From contig OX335655.1 in NCBI GenBank assembly GCA_946894095.1, forward strand, positions 8,308,001 through 8,372,000: a DNA stretch of 64,000 bases, read 5' to 3'. The translations under genes were made by a program, and so were the position numbers. Positions within the stretch are counted from its first letter, which is position 1. Every line of letters begins with the position of its first letter. The notes under the pieces were generated by a model, which saw nothing but the letters and a program-made list of their open reading frames with translations, did no database searches and was not told the origin of the DNA. This stretch comes from Incurvaria masculella (taxonomy: Eukaryota; Arthropoda; Insecta; Lepidoptera; Incurvariidae). Below, in pieces: positions 32,701 through 44,700 of this stretch.

Positions 32701-35700
32701 CGTATAAAATCGTTCGTTGCATAGTTTTTGAAGAATTTAATTTTCTTTTACATATTCTAGAAAGAAATATAGCATTAGCAAGTTAGGTTAGCGGCATAGA
32801 TTTTTTTTTAGTAAAAACATTTTTTAAATACATTTCCGTAATTACAAAATTGTTGCAAATTCACAGTTACATTACGCCTTAAAAGACTTAATATATATAT
32901 ATTTTTTAATACAGTTTCTAAATATTTGTTTCGGAGATAAATATTTTTTAATACATTTTAATTTTTTTGTTATCATCCGGGCCCCACTAAATGTTGCAAA
33001 CTTAATGTAAGCATATGAACATAAAATTATATATTTCAAAGAAAAAAAAAATCATTTCGGATTTCATGTGCTTCTCAAACCATATCTATCCCGGTCTAAC
33101 CCCCGTAGGTGCCATGCAAGCTACCTTTTATTACATTGAACTGTATGGAACATATGTTCACTTTTCATTCCGGCTACAACCGTCGTTCATTCAATCCGAT
33201 GGTATCAACCTGGGCTGGAGCCTAGTAAGAGGGAAAATATAATAATTACGGTAAATTTATAATAATAACCATGAAATTATGATTAATGCATAATTAGGTA
33301 ATTAACACGGAAATTTTGTGAAGTGGAAAATAAAAAAAACGCGAAACTACACATATTTTTTATGTTCATGTATTTGTTTGTGGCATGGTCCCAAAATATA
33401 TATATTTTTTTTTATAGAGTTATTATGTGGTATGGACAAAAATGCACTTAAGACGTTGAAACCAAGCATCACTACGAGTAACAATTAATCTTTTACAATC
33501 CATTACTAGTTCTTGATTGAGCCATTACTGACCTTTGTGAGTCGCTGCTTGGCCGCCATGCTGCGTATGTGGTCGTCGAACTTGAACTTGGCCCGAAGGA
33601 GCACCGTGCGGAGCGCTCCGCTAGCGCCCCCCCGAGGCTTATGGATCGTGAGATGCAAGCAGCGTGGGTCCTCTTTGTCGCCTTGGATCTGGACCGAAAG
33701 ACGGGACTCTCATCAACCATTAACCGTTTGTATAGTAGTGGCGTATTTTCGTTAATAATATCGCACCAGTCTACCTCATTGGCACGACCACCTCGGGCCC
33801 ACCTGAATGACCCCCGTTTGTCCGGCCCACCAGGGGCCTGTTCAAGATATGTAGCATCACGCGCTAGAATAATCATAAAATAGCATCAAATGCTTACTTC
33901 AGTAAACTGTCCGTAAGAAACCCTGAACACAGGTTGGCTTGAAGTCGCTCTGGAAAACTCTCTGCAAAATGAATGCTAATTTAACATTTCACCTTACTAC
34001 TAATTTAACGCTAACACTCGATTGTTTCAGAAATATCGTATTTTTTATGTCTTTTTTTATATCTGGACATGGATGGCTAATACCACACCTTCTGTCATGG
34101 TATTAGCCCAACAAACCACATGGGAAATAGGTGCCATGCCAGGCCTTACTAATATTGCACGGCTGCATTGAACTGGATGGAAAACACGGACAATTTTCAA
34201 TGCCGCTTCGACCATCGCTCATTCAATGTGATGATACCAACCCGGGCGGGATTAACCATGTGGATAATGGATCCCTCTCAATGATGTCACAAGAGATCTG
34301 GTCCGATATATCTGCATCAAGGAAGAAACCTCAAGGTCCTGCAGGCTGCCGACGAGCTTGGCCACGCCCCAGCCCAGCCGCTGCTTGTCCGGCTCCACCA
34401 GGATGATCTGGATGTGGTCGACAGCGAGGAACCGGTGCTGCCACGTGCCGTCCTTCTGGATTATGTCGCACGAGATCAGGTCCGAATCATCTGCAATGCA
34501 CGAGTAAATATTTTATAATTAAATTCCGGCATTAAAGTTGGGGTGGTTATTTTATAGACTAAAATTACTGGTTAGAGCAGTGGATATGTAATCCAAAGGT
34601 CGCAGGTTCAAATCCTGGTGCCTACGAATGTAACGACCAATATTTTTTCAGATTATTTTCACAATCTGATTACAATGCTTCAAATGTAGGTGTCGCTGAA
34701 ACTCAAATTAATAAAATAAACTAGTTTTTTTTAGGTTATGTGACCGATGAAATAACAATAAAAACTACAATAACAGACAGCATATGTATTAATTTTCCTC
34801 CTTTAGGATGCAGAGAATACTTGCAATCGACTTTGACTGTGAAACATAGTTCGTTGTAGTTCCATCTTATGAAATAAGAAGATACGCACCCACACGGAAC
34901 ATGCAGGCTACATGAGAAGTAGGTGCAATGCCTGGACCTTGATTATATTGCACAGTTGCATTGAATTGGATGGACAACACAAACATATTTCATTGCCGCT
35001 TAGAGCATTGTCCATTCAATGTGATGGCACCTACCTGGGCGGGATTAACCCTATCACAGTCGTACATTGAATCCGAACCACATACGACCAATACCTTAGT
35101 TGCCTCTCATGAATTGCATGGGAAAAAATTTAATGGGATAATTTGTTTTATTTATCTATAAGTGCCGGAACCAACCCAGTACAGGGCCATGGTGGAAATC
35201 TAGTCTTAAATGGAAATAGTTTGCGAACGGAAAAAAAATCTTGGTTGAGGACAATTAATAAATCTATAGTGTTCTCAGGAAAGGAATTCACTTTGACAGC
35301 ACCACACAGAAAGAGTGGCACAAAATGAAACATTTCCATGTGTCCGAATTTTGTGGTAATGAAAATTTACATATGTATTTCGATCCGTAACTGCACCAGA
35401 ATAGGTCGAAAATGTTTGAATGATTGGTGAGATTTCAGGACTATATATTCCGTATGTAAACGAATTCAAGAAAGAATTAGCCTCCAGATGTGATAAAGGC
35501 AATGGTAAAGCAGGGAGTGTGAACGTACTCAGATCCAGCACATCGCCGACCTGCACGAAGGGGTTGGAGTTCGCGAGCGGCAGCTGCGTCTCCGGCTTGC
35601 CCGACAGCTTCAGGTGGAGGTCCCGGATCAGGAAGAATGAGCGGATAGCGCGTCGCGCACGCTCCACCTACCAACATTTCCTTTTTGATCCTCCATTATA

Positions 35701-38700
35701 TTATAATCTGTCACAGAGTTACTATACGTTTGGCCCTTCAGAAAAGTATGGTTTTTTTTTATGCGACCTGACATGGATGGCTGATACCACACAACTACCT
35801 TTATGATATTAGCCCAATACACCACATTCCCGAAAGAATTTGGTGCCATGCCAGGACCTTCCCTTTATGAGCACGGCTACATTGAACTGGATGGAAAACA
35901 CGGACAATTTTTCATTGCCGCTTCGACTGCTTTCATCCAATGCGATGGTACCAACCCGGGCGGGTTTAAACCCTACCACCTAGTAGGGGAAGGGGACCTA
36001 CAGTTTTACATGCATTCCGAACCATGGAGCAGCTCGCATTCGTGACGAGATGTACTTATCGAACTCGGAAAGAGAAAGACAGTGGTGCATGTCGGTATTG
36101 AACCCAGGCTTCTGGTACGCTAAGCCAGTCCCCGCGCCACTAGGCTACAAGCCGCTCACAATTGCATGTGCAATTTAAGTGTTAGATGGCTATTTTATAT
36201 ATTTCTAGGATGGCTTTTAGTGAAGTAAGCTAATAGCCCCGTAGCCAAGTGGCGCGGCCACTTTCTCTCTCTTTCTGAGTGAATGCGATCCACTCCATGG
36301 TTCGGGATCCATGTAAAACTGTAGGTCCCCTTCCCCTACTAGGTGGTAGAGTATAAGCCCGCCCGGGTTGGTACCATCATGGCAAGAAAAGATGGTCGAC
36401 CCCGCAATGAAAATTTGTCTGCATTTTTCATCCAGTTCAATGTAGCCGTGCTCATAAAGGGAAGGTGTATTAGGCTAATATTATGAAGGTAGTTGTGTGC
36501 ATCCATGTCAGGTTGCATAAAAAAATATATTTTCGAAGGTAGTAGGATCATCTTGCTATAAGGTCTTGAGGAATTCTTCCCTTCAGTTGACGACCTGTCG
36601 ACATTCACTTTAGTGTACTTCTGGTGGTAGCGTGTATTGGCATGTGGAGAATACGATGTACTTGGCAACCTTGGCAGCCATTGGGCGAAGCATCGGCGTT
36701 CGATAGTGAAAGTTAAGCAACCCTAGATGCCGTCAGATCCTGGACTATAGTTAAGGCAGTCGGTCTAAGTTAAGTGTCATTTAACTTATTATATAAGAGC
36801 TATCCACACATGCCTTGTTACTTCACAAGTTCTGTGTAGCAGCAAGCTGACTGCATTCATAGAGAGCCACTGACAGTCATCAGTTGTTGAACAGCAAGCA
36901 TCGAAGGACGGGGGTAGAAAAATGGAGTGAGTTCTATTACGGGGGTATTTTCTCAAGTTCCAACGACATGTAATACCACGTAGGAACTTCACAGGACGCT
37001 ATTTAGTGAAACGAACATTCAATGTTGCGCGTCCCGAATTCGTAAGCAAAATAACTACAGCTAGACGTTTTCGACTAACTCGTAGCTACGCTCTCGCCAA
37101 TCGAATTTGATCGCTCTACCAGTTCTTCCATGCTCGCTGGTCCCACAGCACCTTAGCGCACGTACCTCGTCGCTGGGCAGCCGCTTGGCAAGCTCGATGC
37201 CCGACATGGGCGAGCGCGTGGGCGGTAACAAGATGGCCGCGTCCATGCAAAGCCACTCGACGTTCAGGGGCCGCTTGCACATCTCACAATACCTACAGAC
37301 ATTTACTTCATCAGTAAGTCTAGCTTAGGGGGCAAGGTATTGAAACTGAGATAATGACTTTCGATACTTTTAAGTTTTCATCAAAATCATCAAATAACAG
37401 TATAGGTGTTGTAAGTACCTGTACTGTAGTTGCTCTAAAAATGTTTAATTTCACTAGGCAAACACTATGTCGTGTCGATATAAGACATAGGGACGGACGG
37501 AAACAAACAAGATGTTTTGTGCTATGTGGGTTTTAGCATTTAAAATCATGCAAGTGGTTCTGCTTCATTTCATCCCGTGCAGGTGTAAGGGATTTGACAT
37601 TCGTGGTTTCGATTCCTATAATGTTCAAAATAGTTTTATTTTTCAGATCTCATATTAAATTGTTATTCACTAGTAACTAATAAGTTGAAATGGTGGGAAT
37701 GTTTAAATTTTTTGACAGAACCGAAGAACCTCCCTCACTCACTCTTTTCCGTGCCGCACCTCACCTCATTCTCACCATTGCGATTTTTAATTTCTACTAC
37801 TTACTAAAGTGGAAATATCTATCTCAAAAATCACTTGATGTTAAAATCGCAAGCCGGCCGCACATCTATGTCTACTGTGGTAATTGGGTATTTTCGGCTC
37901 CACTCGGGTCAATGTCGTGTTGGATTGATTTCGGTCTGAATTATTTCCTGGATAAAAAGTAACTCACCAAAAGGCTGGTCCAGGACTATGTATCCATCTA
38001 CCAAATTAAATCAAAATCGTTTGAACCGATATGGCATGATTTAATGATAAACATCGACATATTCCCATTTGTCAGCCTCGGTGGCCCAGTGGCGCGACAC
38101 TTCGGCGATCGCTCTCCGAAGTTAAGCAACGCTGGGTCCGGTCTGGTCTTGGATGGGTGACCATTCGACCGTTGAGAGAGGCTGGCCGTGGTTCGGATTC
38201 CACGTTAAGCTGTAGGTCCCCTTCCTTACTTACTAGGTGGTAGGGTTTATCCCGCCCGGGTTGGTACCATCGCATTGGATGAACGATGGTCGAAGCGGCA
38301 ATGAAAAATTGTCCGTGTTTTCCATCCAGTTCAATGTAGCCGTGCAATATAAGGAAGGTCCTGGCATGGCACCTAGTTCCCATGTGGTGTGTTGGGCTAA
38401 TACCATGACAGAACTTGTGGTATTAGCCATCCATGTCCAGTCACATAAAAAAAAAAAAAAAAAATTTAGAGCTTCGCAAACATTTGGGAGCGAATTTTAA
38501 AGGCATGTGCCGCCTGATCCTGACAGCACTGGCACGGCTACATCAAAATTGATACAAAACCAACAAAGGCGGGATTAACCTTACCACCTTCCTTACTATT
38601 ACAAAATTTTATGAGGAATACGAACCACAGCCACCTTCAACATAGAAAACGGTAACCCATCCGGAATCTGACTGCGCCCAGAGTTGCTATACGTTGATAA

Positions 38701-41700
38701 AATACGCAAATAAATCGGGCGAGTGGTTCGAAGTTATCGCTCTACATGATATCGTGGAACTTTCTGTAGGCCTTTTTAACGCCTACAATTTTCAAGTACA
38801 TAGTTTTCATTTTTCAATCCTCAAATCCCCATACAAACGGGGAAAGAAGGTCACGCCCATATTTCTTGTCAAAGATCCCAAATTTTGTTCAAAATAGCTT
38901 TATTTGATCGAACTAGATATCTGATAACTGTTGGCATTGTAAAATTGTGTTTGGTTTTAAGTTATAAGGTCCGAAAGATCGAATTTTTCGCGCGTTTTAT
39001 ACAGTAACTTTGGAGGTGGATTACGCAATGATAAAGTAAGAACATCTTAAAAAGATTAGGCATCAGACATAGGTTATTTAATCAAGATGTATGATGAATT
39101 TGGTTTTTGTTAGATTTTTGCCTACAGCGGTCGTGGTTTACTTTTAGCTATAAGTCGGTTTGAAATCAAAATTTTCGTAAATCTTACCAAATTATACAAT
39201 ATGCACATTGTCTTTTTTGTGGACATGTTGCATCTTCCTCATCACGGAGCCTGTCTTATTCTTTGAAACAGAGAAGGTCCCAGAGCGCAACAGCACGGTT
39301 TTGTACCTTGCCCGCGAATGAGTTAGTCCCGCCGGGTTGGGCCACCTTAAGGTTTGTATTAAATATTAAAAAATTACATACGCAATCCTTGCTCGTTGAT
39401 CGCTCCTTATATCAATGAAAACCATATTAAAAAGTCCGTTGCGAAGTAAACGAAGAAATATAGGCAGAGAGTGATTACCCCCCAAGCCGCCGCCTCGGGG
39501 AATTTCGGTTTGTATGACAGCTACATCTTAACGTAAGCGGAACTGAATTATATATAGCCTATCCTGTGTCCCGTGTATTTACATATACGTATAGTAAGTT
39601 TCATCGAATTCTGATGATCGGTTTAAGAGTTATGTAGGAACATACATACATACATACAGAACTGATTTCTAAAAATCATCAATTTAGTCTTAGTATCATA
39701 CATAAAGTCTACAAACAAAGTATCTTAGAAAACAAAGCAACTTACTCCATGAACACCCCTTACAGATTTATTATTAGTATATATATATTATATATTATTA
39801 TTAGTATAGATTTTGGTACGAAAACACTGTATTAGCAAGAACAAAAATGAAATCACTTACTCGTCTTCGAACATGTCGAGGAAGATGTCGTCGCACTTGT
39901 AGAAGTTGCGCACGGCAGCGGCGGCGCGTGTGACGTGCGCGTCGACGCGCGCGGCGCGCGGCGGCGGTGCGGGCGGCCGCTCGCCCGCCGCGCCGCGCGC
40001 GCCCTCCAGCGCCACGCGCAGCAGCCGCACGCTCAGCTCCAGCGTTACCAGGCGGATCTTCGACGCTGCGGAGTTTACTATACTTGAATACACCCAACCG
40101 CAGGGCAGAAGTACTTGCGTCGAAGTGGCGAAGGCAATTATGTCAGCTGTAGTTATTCAGCTCGTGGTCTCGATGTTAGAGGACTTGACTTTCAAGCGTG
40201 AGGTCTGCGTCCAAATCCAAAGAATGTGAGAATGTGGTGAATTTGGCTAAATCATACCGGAAGCAGTGTGGTATTAGCTATCCATGTCAAGTTCCATAAA
40301 TAAAAAAAAAACATTAGATGGGCATCGGAAAATGACGCTGTCCATATAAACATAGTTTGCTAAACATTTGAAATTCACTGATCTAATTTACTTATTATTA
40401 TTATTTTAAAAAAAAACCTGCAAAGAAAACAAATTCAAAAATATTTTCTTTCGGCAGTCATTTACCTCAGTTTTGATTTGACAAACGCGAAGATACCAAT
40501 ATTCGTTGCCTGATATTTGATACCAAATATCAAGCCAATTGATAAAAGTCATTATTCAATGATTAGTAAACAAAAACTTGCATGAATTTACTAACAGAAT
40601 AATTTTACTAATACGGGGACGCATCATAAAGTCCAAAAAGCACAAGGTCCAAAACCCATACCGTCCAAAATACTTACGAATACTGATATTCTTAATTGGG
40701 TTAGGTTAGGATAGGTTAGGATAGATTATGTGCATGTTATAATACACACGAAAATACATACTTTTGGACGTTCTGGGTTTTGGACCTAATGATTTTTGGA
40801 CTTTATGAAGGCTTACGTCTAAGAACTTAAGGTTAAGGAACTTAAATCTAAGATAATAAACTGCGAAACGTGTTTTTGAAAGGTTGATGAAATAATTACA
40901 AAACTCACTAGGTCTACAGCTGTGATTGACGATAGCCATCAGCTTGTCGACGAAGAGTGCGTTGTAGCTGGGCGCGTCCGGTCGGGGGGATGGCGCGTAG
41001 GGCTCCTGGCGCGGTTCGCGCGCGGCGGGGGCGGAGTCCGCGGCGGCAGGCGCTAGCTCCACCGGCACCGTCGCCGCGCACAGGAGCTGGTCTAGCAGCT
41101 CCGTGTTCACGCCTGAAGGTTGATGGAGGGAAATTATGAGAGAAAAGCTTTTACATAGCGACTTTAAATATGTTTCACCTAATGTAATTTTTAAAAATAA
41201 AACGTTAATCGACAGACTTAAGGGCATGATAACACAATGTGTTATCCAAAGATAGCATTCAGATCCATAAAGGCATAAGTGAAACAACTTAGTAAAATAA
41301 GTACTACTTAATTAAAAATTCAATAATATGAAAGATGCATTGATAATCAGCTATATTTAAAACCTAAAATGGTAAATATATGGCGCTCATATTCTGTGTT
41401 TCAAACTTTTTCATGTTCAAACTACACAAACATAATTTTAGAACACAAAGCACCAAAAAATTACAGTTTTATCTTTAAATTACAAATCAACCATCCACAT
41501 ACTCATTTACTTTTTTGATTGTCCAAATTGGTTGTGGTTATTTTTAAATATAATTAAATGTTATTTCACTTACGTCTTTATTGAACTGAATGCAATCGGC
41601 TCTTATCACACCCTTAATATTTTTTAAGGAAAATTAATAAGCATAGCTAGAAGGTTTTTTAAGCACAAACGTTTCGTTATTCACCTGAACAATAGGTAAC

Positions 41701-44700
41701 TATACTAAGAACTTTACATTGGTATGACCTTTTATGAATAGTTAGGTAGGTAATAAATGACCCGCATGTACAATTAAACATTTAATTCACAGCATCAGCT
41801 ACACCCAAGAAGTCACATAATTTAGCCCACGGTTTAACTTATGGGGAATTTTCACCCTTTTTCGTTATTTTTATATGTAGTTTTCCATAAAGGTCACGTG
41901 CAACCTTAATGTTTTTTAGGGATTATGCAATTAATGATCGAAGAAAGAAACTTCCTTACCATCCCTTAAATTACAGCTTATGGATAGGTAAAACTACGTG
42001 TAACAAGGAATTCTGATTATGAAATACAGCCACTCACCAACTACAGTCCAAAGAAGCAGGAAAAATATGAATGTCATTTTAGATCAAAATGTTAAATCTA
42101 GCTATATTATAAATAAAATAAATAATATGTAATCTGCATCCGAGATTAACATGTTGGAATATATATAGTTTAAACTAGAAAAAAATCCTGGAACACATAT
42201 AATACTCTTGATTTCTCACCTTTATTATTGATGAGAGCAAACAACAAACAGAGACCGAACAGCGCCTTGTAGTCATTATCACTGCAATCCAGCGACTCTA
42301 ATATCGTCTTCAAGAAAGGTTTCGACTCCACATCCTTGGCTTCCTTCGCAAGTATGCTCTCTAATGTCGGAGTCGGCATCACAGGGACTTCGACAACTGC
42401 CGCCTTGAGGAGTTTCTGCTTCTCCTCGTCGGTGATGTTAAAATTAATCTCCTCGGCAGAAGCCGATGCACCGCAGTCCACCGAGCTAGGTAGCGGGGAG
42501 TCCGGAAGGTTGTCGTTCGCGAGCGTCACCGAGCTACAGCTCGGCATTAGTTCGCCCGAGTTCTGCACCTGCGTGAGATCCTCCGTCGAGTCGTGGACCA
42601 CGCTAGACGTCTCGCTCTGATGCGACGTGGACGGCAGGGAATTGCTGACAAGGTCCGGGTCGAGGTCACAACTTGACTGGTCGTCTGCGCTGAACGACGT
42701 CCTCTGCGTCTGGCTCGTACCCGGCGAGAGGTATTCGTCGTAGGATGTGCTGCACTCGAGAGCCTTTTCCAAAGTCAGCCGGGGCTTCGAGAACTCCAAT
42801 TTGACGCACGCTTTCTTATTCTTGAGGTACATTTCCAAAATTTTCGTGGCGCCTTCTTCGAACACGGTCGCGTCCGACTGCAGTATAATCCAGGCGAGCG
42901 CATGAACGATCGGTCCGTGAGTTATTATTAAAAACACTTGAGACAGCAAGAACAGGGACATTACGCAGGATACTTTGGGTTTGGCCTCCTCTTCGACGGA
43001 CTCCATTTTCTGACTGATGAACATTTGTTTGGCAGGGGACATCTCGACGTTTTTGTACTTGAGTATTTCCTTGAGATTCCTGGTGATGGCTTCTATGCTT
43101 TGCGGTGCATCCGAGGTGAGGGAGTAGACGTAGAGAGGGATGAAGAGTTTGTGCAGGAGGTGTTCCGTGAGCACGTCATTCAGGTCAGGGATGTTCAGGC
43201 AGAGGATATCGTTGATGTAGTGCAAGTGGTCCAGGTGCTCGGCGACCAAGTCGTTTAGCCTCTGTTGGGATTGGTGGCTGGAATCAGATTATTAAATTGT
43301 GTTTGAAAATCTGTGAGAGAAGAAGTTTATCAGGTTTTTTCGACTATAGAATGATGCTTGGAAAGAGGTGGTTAAAAAAACCTTCCATTTCATTTTTATT
43401 TATCTAATGTACATTACATATACTCAGATACGTCAGATGGTTACGAGAAGTAACATATAAAATATGCAATACACATCTTAGATCATATGAACATTTATAT
43501 TATTAGCCACATACATCAGCTGTAAAGAGGCCTTGTCATAAATAGAGACAGTAAAAAAAATATAAAAACAGAATACATTATTTATTAAAGTGTAAAATAG
43601 AAAAAATCAATTCATTAATAGACTAACATTGTTATCAGCTGTAAATAGGCTTTGTTGCTATAGCTGTGATATTAGTGAAAATGTATGGATTAATACAAAA
43701 GAACTCACTCAGCATCGTTCCTCACGCATGAGTCGAGTTCGAGGATGTGTTTACCGATGAACCACACCAGGTTACTGAAGTACGGAGCTGCCGTTCTGCA
43801 ACAGAACTAACTTGACAAACTGACCTCTGAAAAACACAACTCTACTATCTTTCCTTTGAAATGAATTTGAATTTAGAATTCAAAACCAAATGTTCGGAGT
43901 TGCCAGTATTGCAAATTGTCCCTTTTATAAGTAAGAAGCTAATGTATAGTCCCCGCCGACCTGTCCCTGATGAAGCGCAGCATGCTGGCGTCCTGCACGC
44001 GGTAAACATTGAGAGTGAGCGTGCGCACCGCGATGCGCACCATCGACTCCGGGTGGTTGAAGAACTTGATCGCCTCCGTGTACAAGGGGAAGTCCCTCGT
44101 GTGCTGCAACAATGAGTTGATAACATATTATCAATCTCATAACATATCAAATCAAATCAAATAAATTTATTGCAAAAATAATGTTAGAACTAGTACATAG
44201 ATGCAGCTTCTCCTCAACTAAGCTAGGCTTGTGCTAGAGGAGCAGCCATGACAGATTTTTTTTGGTACATATTTGTACATTTACTTAAAACAGTAAGCAG
44301 GGTACTCTACCATATGGTGCTCTTTCATCTGTGCCTACCCTTCTGGTTAAGCGGCGTATGTATGTTCGTATGTATTCACAATCTATTTCAGCGCCAGCAA
44401 ACAATTTGTTCCAGATGTAGTTTAAGTCCCTCTACGCAAAGCGGTAAAATATGACAGGTGGCGTTAGGCGACATTACCTAACTAATCTGTCAAATTTGTC
44501 AGATACAAAAGCGGCTCGTAGCCTAGTGGCGCGGGGACTGGCCTAGTTTACCAGAGACCTGGGTTCAATACCGACATGCACCACTGTCTTTCTCTTTCCG
44601 AGTTCGATAAGTGCATTTTCATCACGAATGCGAGCTGCTCCATGGTTCGGAATCCATGTAAAACTGTAGGTCCCCTTCCCCAACTAGGTGGTAGGGTTTA

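Noticed and set aside
34566..34632. Functional tRNA-Thr(TGT)
   Set aside because: Acceptor stem and D-arm do not pair, position 33 is not T; kept only as a tRNA-like pseudogene.
37690..37962. 90-aa membrane-like protein
   Set aside because: Antisense in an ema intron, no homology recognised, adjacent to degenerate repeat sequence.
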